Of a stretch of 21,306 nucleotides of DNA, positions 1 to 7,763 are shown one piece after another. Under the pieces are notes generated by a model. It saw only the letters and a program-made list of their open reading frames with translations. It made no database searches and was not told the DNA's origin. A program made the position numbers and the translations under genes. Each line of letters starts with the position of its first letter. The stretch's first letter is position 1. This stretch comes from CAZCJU01 sp964498965 (GTDB lineage: Bacteria; Bacillota; Clostridia; Oscillospirales; CAG-272), in assembly GCA_964498965.1 (NCBI GenBank), contig CAZCJU010000024.1:1-21306 (forward strand), read 5' to 3'.

Positions 1-7
1 CATTGAG

Positions 8-178
8 AAACCCTGCGATGGCAGGTCGGTGTCCTCTCCGTTACTTTGTGCTACCAACGTCCCGCACCGCCGTACAGACGGTGTCGGGGAGGTCTGCATT
101 CCCATAAAGGAAGCCCGGACTCCTTAATTCTCTTGTGGGTTTTAACGCCCGACATCACTAACTAAGCAGGAATTTTAT
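8..178 (-). ncRNA. Structured non-coding RNA, family uncertain (6S-like or raiA-motif-like)
   Basis: No coding frame explains this stretch, but it folds well as a minus-strand RNA. Nested pairings are 12-16 with 166-170, 25-29 with 149-153 (GUCGG/CCGAC), 39-43 with 143-147 (CGUUA/UAACG) and an imperfect 53-58 with 135-140. Two arms sit on this stem. One pairs 88-94 with 118-123 and is capped by a UUCC/GGAA stem. The other is a long hairpin, 61-71 with 77-89, with loop 72-76. A small hairpin at 12-25 (CCTGC, CATC, GCAGG) followed by TTTCTC may be the 3' end or an intrinsic terminator; it competes with the outer closing stem. The gene starts just after the DUF1292 stop codon and may be co-transcribed with it. 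The overall look recalls conserved Firmicute RNAs. 6S RNA was considered, but the branched fold is not a simple 6S rod; a raiA-motif-like RNA is the other candidate. Ends are approximate. Confidence 0.55.
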
Positions 179-185
179 CCGAAAA

Positions 186-491
186 TTATTCTTCGTCGCC
201 GTCGCCGTCGTAGTCTATCTCCGAAAACAACTCGTCCTCGAAGATATCGGCTACCGCATCGAATTCGTCGTCATCGTCGATGGTGATGAATATCTCCTCG
301 CCGTTTTCGTCGTCTTCCACCTTAAGGATGGTATACTCAACGGCTTCTCCGTCGTCGCTCTGCTGTTCGGGAATAACCGCAAAATACGTTGCACCCTCGT
401 ATTCGCAAGAGCCTGCAAAACGGAAATTCACCTCATTGCCGTCCTCATCGGTCATAGTATATATTTCATCATCAAACAGTTCTTCGCTCAT
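186..491 (-). CDS. DUF1292 domain-containing small acidic protein (YrzB-like)
   Basis: This 101-residue protein is very rich in Asp and Glu. It matches the pattern of DUF1292 proteins common in Firmicutes: an N-terminal stretch ending in TMTDEDGNEVNF, an EYEGATYFAVIPEQ block, then an acidic tail. In many clostridia and bacilli the family sits with yrzL and yrrK (ruvX) near alaS, but none of those genes is in this window. Its biochemical function is not known. The ATG start has purine-rich AAGGAG and AAAGGA stretches about 12-22 bases upstream, and a consensus promoter (525-553) lies about 35 bases before the start. Here the gene stands alone, followed after a few bases by a structured RNA on the same strand. 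Recognition is by sequence pattern only. Confidence 0.85.
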   Translation of the reverse strand: MSEELFDDEIYTMTDEDGNEVNFRFAGSCEYEGATYFAVIPEQQSDDGEAVEYTILKVEDDENGEEIFITIDDDDEFDAVADIFEDELFSEIDYDGDGDEE

Positions 492-524
492 TTCAAATCG
501 TGATCCTTTCTCCTTGCTGTCTAT

Positions 525-553
525 ATTCTATCTTATTTTATGCGTTTTGTCAA
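525..553 (-). promoter_or_regulatory. Sigma-A-type promoter for the DUF1292 gene
   Basis: On the minus strand a perfect -35 box TTGACA (548-553) is followed by a 17-base spacer and the -10 box TAGAAT (525-530). Transcription would start near 518, giving a leader of roughly 25-30 bases that contains the ribosome binding site. An AT-rich tract (about 556-600) and the DnaA-box-like cluster lie directly upstream of it. Confidence 0.8.
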
Positions 554-602
554 GTATGATTACGTTTTTTTTGCATTGTTTGAAAAAAATTTTTCTCAAG
601 AA

Positions 603-666
603 TGTGGAAAACCCTGTGGAAAATGTGGAAAACTCCCGTCGTTATTCACTTTCGCAATGTGGAAAA
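603..666 (-). promoter_or_regulatory. Cluster of four DnaA-box-like 9-mers
   Basis: TGTGGAAAA, the reverse complement of TTTTCCACA, occurs four times in the same orientation at 603-611, 615-623, 624-632 and 658-666. TTTTCCACA is one mismatch from the consensus DnaA box TTATCCACA and is a commonly accepted variant in Firmicutes. Start-to-start spacings are 12, 9 and 34 bases. The cluster is flanked by an AT-rich tract (556-600) and lies about 50 bases upstream of the -35 box of the DUF1292 promoter. It may be a DnaA titration or regulatory site. There is no dnaA, dnaN, rpmH or parB gene in the window, so calling it the origin is not supported. Confidence 0.5.
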
Positions 667-1379
667 CCGTCAATATGACACACAAAGCGAAGCTTTTCGT
701 CCGAAATTCGCATTATGTGCAACTTACGGATAATCGATCCCGCCGTTCGGCAGATGACATCTCTTAAAGCGGTCAATGCCTTTTTTTACTCCTTTTGTCA
801 GACCGTATTTTTCAATTGCAGTGCATCACGTTAAGATCGATTCGACAAATGATAGAAAAATTACAGTTGATTTATTCTTTGAATTCCTAAAAAACGCAGA
901 GTTATCCTTTCGTTGCAAGTGCGGGAATGCATCGCTTAAGCTTCAAGATTTTTCGATTTTTTTTGCAAAAAACTATTGCACTTTTTAAGTTAATATGATA
1001 TACTGTGTGCGAAAAATATCAGGGCAAGCGTTTTCGCTTCAAGGCATTATCCGCATACGATCCATTGCAAGCACGCACCGCATTCCGTCGTCGGAGGTTC
1101 TGTGCGGCGGATCGCACTTCGGCAAAGCTTCGGCAGAACAAAAACCGCAAGAAATCACGTGCTTGACACAAGCGAGCGGCATACAGAATAACATTAAAAT
1201 CACACAGGTCGTTTGCAAAACAGGTACGGTTCGTTTTCCTTTTGCTTTGCAATCGGTCTGTTGTTTTTTATCAAAGCACTTACCGTGATATTATGCGACA
1301 TACGTTCTCGCATTTTTCCGAACACGTTTTACATGTACAAATTGTGTTATATTGTATTATTATATAAAAGGAGTCTACC
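667..1379. other. Long non-coding interval between divergent genes
   Basis: About 700 bases without a credible gene. Short frames here have no recognisable protein pattern or good ribosome binding site. The only structure seen is a nested inverted repeat at 1068-1165: CAAGCACG (1068-1075) with CGTGCTTG (1158-1165), inner GTTCTG (1097-1102) with CAGAAC (1134-1139), and a GTGCG/CGCAC hairpin inside. Just before the plus-strand gene the sequence becomes AT-rich. A TTTACA (1328-1333) followed by TATATT (1348-1353) is a possible promoter, but its 14-base spacing is poor, so the start of transcription is not settled. Confidence 0.4.
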
Positions 1380-4300
1380 ATGAAAAAAATCAGGACAAAG
1401 CTGTCTGCGGCATTGCTTATCATTACGATGCTGTTCCCCGTTGTCGCACAGCCGTTATCCGTCGCCGCACTCGACAGTGCGACGGCAATGCAGACTGCCG
1501 ATGCACCCGTTTTAACATCTGCGGGAGCCGCTATCGGAACAGCTGTCGGAAAATATCTGCTCGGCAGGGTATATCAGGAGGTTTCGTCATATGCGATCTC
1601 AAACGACGTACCCATAATAGGCGGTTTGGCAAAGCTTATGCTGAATCCGTCGCAAAGAGCGGCCATGAAAGAACGCGCCCAGATCGAGCAAATACTTACC
1701 ACTGTCACGGATATGCAGCAAAGCATTTCGAAGATACAGGCACAGCTTGATCAAATAAGCGATCAGCTCAGAGATATCAAGAACGACATTAACGAGCTTA
1801 AAGCCCAGGTCAATCTTGTGCAGTGGCAGGTAGCCGCTCTCGAAAAGAAGATCGATCAGCAGAATGCTATCGAAACGCTTAACACCGCCGCACAAAACAT
1901 GAACCGCATTTCGAACAGATACACCGAGGCCGCTTGGCCGGCGTACAAAACTTTGAATATAAAATCCGAGAAGCTTGCGGAGAAAAACATCGAAAGATCT
2001 CACACCACCGATCCCGACGAGATCGCAAAGTTAGACGCGGAGATAAACGAACTGCAGACAGAGGTCGGCGACGCACTCGACGCTTTCATCAACATATTCA
2101 GCGAAGGCGGCGGTATGCAATTTGCCATTGACATCGGAGATCTGGAAGCCCTCATATACAATGCGGACAATCCCACGTCAAGCTATCTCGGAGCATACGA
2201 GGCGTATTTGCGTCTGACGACTCCTTTCGAGCATCAGATCACGGACAAAATGACCGAGGCAATGCAGTCATGCACCGGTATACTGTATCAGATATTCATT
2301 ATGTACTCCGAGTATTGCACCTACATGAGAGATTACACTGACGAGCAGAATGCCGGAAATCCGTCGGCAACGAATCCCTATGCCAGATATACGGACACCT
2401 ATTTCAAGAACACGCACAGCAGTCTTATGGCTTACATAGATGATATGGCTCTTACGTCCGGCGTGATGGGATACATGGTGGAAACACCTCTTGCCGCCGA
2501 CAAGGTCGATGAATACAAATCACTCGATCCGGACTTTAAAGCACCGGAATGTATCGACACCACCGTAAGCATCAACGGTGTTACATATCAGTGCTACAAG
2601 GTGCGTTCAAACAGCGATTATCAATACTACATCATACTTAAACAACTCCTTTCGAAAGATCAGATCGTGCAAACTCCCTCTTTGAGTTATTTTTCCTCAT
2701 CCAATGTGACTCTTTGCCGTCCCACGCTCGTACTTGATCACGAATACACGGACGACGGCAGATACAAGATGATATCAAGCGGTGATCTGCCCGGTTTCAT
2801 AGAGGACGCATACATAGCCGTGCTTTCATACCTCAGGCTTGACGGCGGACTTTTGGAACTTTCGCAGAATGCGGAGCATATAATCCTGCATGACAGCAGC
2901 TGTGCGGGAGCAAGCGGCGGCAACGTCATATGGAACGTATCGGCATTAGACGCTTCCGCAGTGGGACTTTCCGGCACGGTAAATTTAAAGACCGACAACA
3001 TAAAGAACGGCAAAACTGGTTCGAAAGCGATCGCCATATACCGCATGGTCGAAACGAGTGACAAATACAAGAACCAAACGTATCAGGTTTTGGACAAAGC
3101 CGAGATACAGAACAACACGATCATAGTCGATGAAGGTCAGACGCTCGACCTTACGAAGCTGACCGTCGATGTAAATAATATCACCGTCAACATAATAGGT
3201 GACGGCAAGATCGTATCCAACCCCAAGATCACGCTTAAAAATTCCGAGATAACCGTCATCGGTGCGGCTTCGCAGGTGACGTTCGAAAATCTCAACATAA
3301 CCGCAAAAAAAGGCAAGACAGCCGCAATTTCCGTCAAGTGCGGAAAAGCTACGATCAACTTCAAGGGTACGAACAATATTTCCGGCACGGCAACGGGCAG
3401 CAACAGCGATGTGGATCATTATGTCAACTACGTTCCCGGTATGCCCATAGGAGCTTCGCACGGAATATACGCCGCCAAAGAAACGACGTTCAACATTTCC
3501 GGCACGACAAAATTTACGGGTGCCGACGGCGGTGCGGGCATATGTGCCGCAGGCGTTATCAATATTGCGGGCGACAAGACCGCAAAGCTTATCGCCAACG
3601 GTTCGGCTTCGTCGTTAAAGAATTCGTCTTACTTCCCTATTGCCGTAGGTGCCGGTATCGGCACTTCGGTCAGTGTGAGCATCGAAGCACGCACGGTGAC
3701 CTACACTAAGTCAGGCTCAAGCACGCAATCCACCGCAACGTATTACAAACAGCGTTCGGGAAAATCCGTCGATTCCGTCGGCAGTAGTGCCGTAATAAAC
3801 ATTACGGGTATAACCGTTGAGGCTACGGGTGCGGACATCTCGAACATCAACGCTTCGGCTTCGAATGCAAAAATCCCAAGCTCTACGGTTTCAAGCTCCG
3901 AGATAAAGAACATCGCATTTTCATCGGACGATATCGGAGGAGCGAGTGCGATAGGCACGGGCTACGATATAAAATCGGGTACACTGAAAAGTGTGACGAT
4001 AAAAGCTTCTCGTCAAAAGATCAGCTCGAAGATAGCATCAAAAGACAACGATAACAGCTTCATGCCCGATGTATACACACTCACGACCTATACTCACGGC
4101 AAAAACGGCGTTACAAAGGGCGGAGTGCTGTTCAAGCTTCACGGAAGCAAAGGTTCGTCCGACTGGATTGCGGCAAGCAGCTGCGGAAACAGCAAGGATA
4201 CCTGGACGGGTACATTCGTTATAAACAGCGTCGGAAAACTCACCTCCGTCGAGTTCAAGACCAAAAACAACAATGACTGGTTCCCCGGTGAGATCAAGAT

Positions 4301-6158
4301 ATCGGCAAAATACGGCGGAGAGAGCATGACCGTTTACGGCGGTCGTTCGATCAACACGAACGCTGTAACGCTTAAGCCGAACGACGTTGTCTACAAAGTA
4401 AGAATAAAGACAGGCTCGGTAAAGGATTCGGGAACGAATTCCGACATTCATCTGGTTCTCAGAGATTCAAGGGGAGTAAATTCGGACAAATATCAGCTTG
4501 ACAGTATACATTACAAAAGCGACGCTTTCGAAAAGAAAGACGATGTTACGTTCTGGCTCAAAGCTCCCGACGGCTTCGGCGAATGTGTCGGCGTGTATCT
4601 CAGCAGCGATCACAGCGGAGTGGGTCCCGACTGGAAGATGGACGTTATATCCGTCGAGAGAGTTTCCGGTCCGACCATTAAAAAAGGCGACAGCTTCACG
4701 GTTTCCGCAGGCTATTGGTTCAGAATTGCGCAAACCGTATATTTCGGCAAATATTCGGGAGGTACGGGTGCGTTTTACATTGAAGTCAAGACGAGCAACG
4801 TAAAAAAGGCAGGTACCGACTCCAATATCGTTCTCCAGGTCAACGGTTCGAACACGGTCACCCGCGGAATAAACATAGGCTCGATGGCGGACGACGGAAA
4901 CAATTTCGAACGCGGTGACTTGGACACCATGTGTATCGGCTACGATTCGACCGGCATAGGCTATATCAGCAGTCTGACGATCACAAAAGACAATCACGGA
5001 CCCGGTGCGGACTGGCATCTCGAATATATCAAGATCAAAGAGATAATCGCCGACGGAAAAACCGCAAATGCGTACAAATTCACTTGGAATAAGTGGATCA
5101 AGAAAGAAACCGTCAGATTAACCAACCGTCAGACGTTAAATGGCCGCCAGAGCATTGTAAAGCTTGATCGCGAGGTCCTCTCCGGCCTTACCGCAAACTC
5201 CGACGGATCATATACTCTGACCGTAGACAGAGAGATAACATTAAGTGAGTCGGTATTCGAGCTGTTGTCGGAAAAATCAGCCGTATTGAATGTTATTATG
5301 GAAAACGACGACAAGAGTATTTACGAGGTAAGCTTCGACGGCTCGGCATTCGACTCGGCAAGCAGCGTAACGCTCGGAAAGAGCTACTCCTTTACGGATG
5401 GAAGATCGCTGTTCGATTTTCTCCAAGATGTTGAACTGCCTGCGAAAACGAAGATCAGGCTTCACACGGAAAACATCGGTTTCTTGGGCAACAATCAATA
5501 TTCGATCTTCGCCAAGGACGGCGACGGAAACTGGAATAAGGTAGAAAACGTTATAGATTCCGACGGAATAATCGAATTTTACGCACAGAACGTAAGCGGA
5601 TTAATGCTTGTCGATAAAACGAACGCATGGACGGTTTTGCCGAACATCGAGGACTGGGTAAGCGGCGAGCAGGCATCCGTCATCGAAGGTGAGGCACTGT
5701 ACGGAGGATATTCCGTAAGCTACAGCGGCATCGCCGATGACGGTGCGAAATACATCAGCAATGAAATGCCTTCAAAAGCGGGTAAATATACCGCCGTGTT
5801 TACGGTGGAGGCGACAGACACCTACGACGGATTGACTTACGAAGTCGATTTCGAGATAACTCCCGCCGCAAGTGTTCCCGACGACAATCCTTCAAGCGGC
5901 AACACAAATAACGGCGACACGGGCAACGAAGGTACGGAAACATCGAACAACGGTACGGATACCTCGATCGAGCCTACCGAAACCTCGCCCGAGGACACGT
6001 CAAAGGCTACCGGCATCGATACTTCCGCTCAGCCGTCCGACAAATCGATGACAAGCTCCGACTCCTCCGTTTGGATATGGATAGTCGTTGCGGTAGTCGC
6101 ATTCGGTGCGGGCTTTGCGATATGCCTGCTTACGGTTCGTAAAAAATCGAACAAATAG
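1380..6158 (+). CDS. Large multidomain cell-surface protein with three PLAT-like domains and C-terminal membrane anchor
   Basis: A 1592-residue protein. AAGGAG sits 6-8 bases before the ATG, and residues 1-30 form a clear signal peptide. After it comes an alpha-helical region with a heptad-type coiled coil at about 100-170 and further long helices to about 320, possibly a helical bundle. About 586-870 is a Gly/Thr/Ile-rich repetitive stretch resembling beta-helix carbohydrate-binding (Cthe_2159-like) domains. Three PLAT/LH2-like domains follow, near 895-985, 1004-1100 and 1132-1225. The first carries NNNDWFPGEIKI, the second GVGPDWKMD and the third GPGADWHLE, all near the family's conserved Trp. 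Beta-rich Ig-like modules run to about 1500. Then comes a Thr/Ser/Glu/Pro linker (1500-1560) and a transmembrane helix (1564-1586) followed by RKKSNK, so the bulk is outside the cell. PLAT domains bind lipids or proteins; a role in host, glycan or membrane contact is inferred. No catalytic motif was recognised. Confidence 0.8.
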   Translation: MKKIRTKLSAALLIITMLFPVVAQPLSVAALDSATAMQTADAPVLTSAGAAIGTAVGKYLLGRVYQEVSSYAISNDVPIIGGLAKLMLNPSQRAAMKERAQIEQILTTVTDMQQSISKIQAQLDQISDQLRDIKNDINELKAQVNLVQWQVAALEKKIDQQNAIETLNTAAQNMNRISNRYTEAAWPAYKTLNIKSEKLAEKNIERSHTTDPDEIAKLDAEINELQTEVGDALDAFINIFSEGGGMQFAIDIGDLEALIYNADNPTSSYLGAYEAYLRLTTPFEHQITDKMTEAMQSCTGILYQIFIMYSEYCTYMRDYTDEQNAGNPSATNPYARYTDTYFKNTHSSLMAYIDDMALTSGVMGYMVETPLAADKVDEYKSLDPDFKAPECIDTTVSINGVTYQCYKVRSNSDYQYYIILKQLLSKDQIVQTPSLSYFSSSNVTLCRPTLVLDHEYTDDGRYKMISSGDLPGFIEDAYIAVLSYLRLDGGLLELSQNAEHIILHDSSCAGASGGNVIWNVSALDASAVGLSGTVNLKTDNIKNGKTGSKAIAIYRMVETSDKYKNQTYQVLDKAEIQNNTIIVDEGQTLDLTKLTVDVNNITVNIIGDGKIVSNPKITLKNSEITVIGAASQVTFENLNITAKKGKTAAISVKCGKATINFKGTNNISGTATGSNSDVDHYVNYVPGMPIGASHGIYAAKETTFNISGTTKFTGADGGAGICAAGVINIAGDKTAKLIANGSASSLKNSSYFPIAVGAGIGTSVSVSIEARTVTYTKSGSSTQSTATYYKQRSGKSVDSVGSSAVINITGITVEATGADISNINASASNAKIPSSTVSSSEIKNIAFSSDDIGGASAIGTGYDIKSGTLKSVTIKASRQKISSKIASKDNDNSFMPDVYTLTTYTHGKNGVTKGGVLFKLHGSKGSSDWIAASSCGNSKDTWTGTFVINSVGKLTSVEFKTKNNNDWFPGEIKISAKYGGESMTVYGGRSINTNAVTLKPNDVVYKVRIKTGSVKDSGTNSDIHLVLRDSRGVNSDKYQLDSIHYKSDAFEKKDDVTFWLKAPDGFGECVGVYLSSDHSGVGPDWKMDVISVERVSGPTIKKGDSFTVSAGYWFRIAQTVYFGKYSGGTGAFYIEVKTSNVKKAGTDSNIVLQVNGSNTVTRGINIGSMADDGNNFERGDLDTMCIGYDSTGIGYISSLTITKDNHGPGADWHLEYIKIKEIIADGKTANAYKFTWNKWIKKETVRLTNRQTLNGRQSIVKLDREVLSGLTANSDGSYTLTVDREITLSESVFELLSEKSAVLNVIMENDDKSIYEVSFDGSAFDSASSVTLGKSYSFTDGRSLFDFLQDVELPAKTKIRLHTENIGFLGNNQYSIFAKDGDGNWNKVENVIDSDGIIEFYAQNVSGLMLVDKTNAWTVLPNIEDWVSGEQASVIEGEALYGGYSVSYSGIADDGAKYISNEMPSKAGKYTAVFTVEATDTYDGLTYEVDFEITPAASVPDDNPSSGNTNNGDTGNEGTETSNNGTDTSIEPTETSPEDTSKATGIDTSAQPSDKSMTSSDSSVWIWIVVAVVAFGAGFAICLLTVRKKSNK

Positions 6159-6200
6159 ATAGGTATAATTTAGGCAACATAGCAAACGTTCTCGGCAAAA

Positions 6201-6240
6201 AGCTCCCCTCGATGTGTGAACATCGTGGGGAGCTGATTTT
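6201..6240. terminator. Bidirectional intrinsic terminator between convergent genes
   Basis: AGCTCCCC (6201-6208) plus CGATG pairs with CATCG plus GGGGAGCT (ending at 6234), with one T-T mismatch and the loop TGTGAA. On the plus strand GATTTTAT follows; on the minus strand the stem is followed by a T run, read from AAAAA at 6197-6201. It lies between the ends of the plus-strand surface protein and the minus-strand flippase, so it probably ends both transcripts. Confidence 0.85.
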
Positions 6241-6261
6241 ATCCGCTTTTGTCTGTTTACG

Positions 6262-6297
6262 TCTGTCATCTGTGTCATCTATGTCGTCTGTATCATC
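6262..6297. repeat. Degenerate 9-bp tandem repeat over the flippase stop codon
   Basis: Four consecutive 9-mers close to TGTGTCATC occur at 6262-6270, 6271-6279, 6280-6288 and 6289-6297. The flippase stop codon (6293-6295) lies in the last unit. In the flippase frame the units contain TGA stops; in another frame they would encode Asp-Asp-Thr-type repeats. Confidence 0.6.
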
Positions 6298-7603
6298 TGT
6301 CAACGTCTTTGCTTTTACGAGGTATCATTTCAAGGACGGTTTTCGGATTCATCGCTTTGCGAATGAGCTTTGCCGTCGGTCTTATAGGCTTCATTATCAG
6401 GCACAGCACAAAATTGGCGAAGAATTGCGTTGCCACCGATGCGACAGCCGCCCCGCAAGCTCCGAATATCGGTATCAAAACGAAATTTCCGACGACATTG
6501 AGCAACGCACCCGACAAATTGATCTTCCAAAGGTGTTTTTGCTGTTTTTGTGCCAAGATCCAAATATTACGTACCGAACCCATGTACGAAAACGCCGAGT
6601 ACCACGTTACGATCCGCAATATAGGTATCGTCGGGCGGTATGCTTCACCGTAAAGTACCAACACTACAGGTCTTGCCAGCACTGTCAAAGCGACGCTTTG
6701 AGCCAATCCCATGTATATGATCACACTGTAAAGGCGTGACATATTTTTATCGAATCGTTCTTTGCTTTTGTTTTTGCTTTCCAATATCATCGGTCGCATG
6801 GAATCGATAACAGCCGAAAAAACAAAGCTTGACAAAGATGCACAGGTCGCCGCAGTGGAGTAATACCCGTTTTCCGCATTGCCGACCATCATTTTTATCA
6901 TGATCTTATCCGTTTGGGAAAAAATCGTCGTCATCATACTCGACACGATATAATATTTGCCGATCGAAAAAAGTTCTTCGGCAAGCTTGAACGAAAAGGA
7001 CAGTCTTTGACCGCCAAGCTTACGATACAGAACAAGCAGTGCAAAGGTGATCAGCAAGTAGTCCAACGCATTGCTCAATGCGAACCAATATATACTTTTT
7101 CGTGTCACCAACAAGAAAACTCGGTACAACGCCACGATCATATATGCCGCAAGAGCGATGAGCGAGGTATATTTCGACAGTAGCTTTGCCTGATACCAAT
7201 GCTCGATCATTTCCGACATTTGAAAAAGCAGTGTGATACTGTACAACGCACACACGATAAAGGTATCCCGCTCTCCGGCGTTGACGAGCAGCACGAATGA
7301 AATACATCCGACTATACAAAACAGGCTTGACACCATGCTCATTACGAGCGAGGTGCCTACCGTTTTTCCCTCCCTTTCGGGATGGGAAATTATCTGTTCG
7401 ACAAATATGTTTCGCAATCCGAGCTGTGCAAGCGGCAGTACGAATGCGACCAACGAGGAAGCGTAGCTGATAAGTCCGTAATCGGCCGGTCCCAAATATC
7501 GAGCCGAGATCGTGCCGATCACCAATGATATCAACGATTGTATTATCTTGCACATCACGATCCACGATGCGTTTTTAATCACTTTTTCGTTGGATATGCT
7601 CAT
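6293..7603 (-). CDS. Wzx-like polysaccharide flippase (MOP superfamily)
   Basis: This 436-residue integral membrane protein has about 12 hydrophobic segments. Its start (KVIKNASWIVMCKIIQ, then ARYLGPADYGLISYASSL) is characteristic of the polysaccharide-export branch of the MATE/MOP superfamily. Such proteins move undecaprenyl-diphosphate-linked repeat units from the inner to the outer face of the cytoplasmic membrane, where the Wzy polymerase joins them. The ATG has GGGAG about 11 bases upstream. It is the last gene of the minus-strand polysaccharide locus, 160 bases after the giant hydrolase, and is followed by a strong terminator. It is slightly shorter than many Wzx proteins (roughly 470-510 residues), and its end coincides with a 9-bp repeat, so a small C-terminal loss is possible. 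Substrate specificity cannot be read from sequence. Confidence 0.88.
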   Translation of the reverse strand: MSISNEKVIKNASWIVMCKIIQSLISLVIGTISARYLGPADYGLISYASSLVAFVLPLAQLGLRNIFVEQIISHPEREGKTVGTSLVMSMVSSLFCIVGCISFVLLVNAGERDTFIVCALYSITLLFQMSEMIEHWYQAKLLSKYTSLIALAAYMIVALYRVFLLVTRKSIYWFALSNALDYLLITFALLVLYRKLGGQRLSFSFKLAEELFSIGKYYIVSSMMTTIFSQTDKIMIKMMVGNAENGYYSTAATCASLSSFVFSAVIDSMRPMILESKNKSKERFDKNMSRLYSVIIYMGLAQSVALTVLARPVVLVLYGEAYRPTIPILRIVTWYSAFSYMGSVRNIWILAQKQQKHLWKINLSGALLNVVGNFVLIPIFGACGAAVASVATQFFANFVLCLIMKPIRPTAKLIRKAMNPKTVLEMIPRKSKDVDR

Positions 7604-7742
7604 CTGTGTTAAATCTCCCGTGCCGATTCTCTGACAATATCGTCGATCGGCTCTACGCTACGTTCCTAATCAAATCAGCCGCACATCAAAATGTACGTTG
7701 CCCGCCGCACGCCGCGAGGAGGCTTTGATCTCGTGCGGTATT

Positions 7743-7756
7743 CCCCCTTGCGGGGG
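7743..7756. other. Short GC hairpin just after the hydrolase stop codon
   Basis: CCCCC (7743-7747) and GGGGG (7752-7756) flank the loop TTGC, a few bases past the stop of the giant hydrolase on the minus strand. No T run follows on that strand, so it is not a standard intrinsic terminator. It may protect the 3' end or weaken read-through into the flippase gene. The rest of the 160-bp spacer shows nothing else convincing. Confidence 0.3.
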
Positions 7757-7763
7757 GAGATAT

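Noticed and set aside
603..666. Chromosomal replication origin
   Set aside because: Four DnaA-box-like sites and an AT-rich tract are present, but no dnaA, dnaN, rpmH or partition genes are nearby, so only a cluster of sites is reported.
540..1288. Several small plus-strand frames in the left intergenic interval
   Set aside because: Composition is unlike protein, start sites lack ribosome binding sites, and they overlap the promoter and DnaA-box-like cluster.
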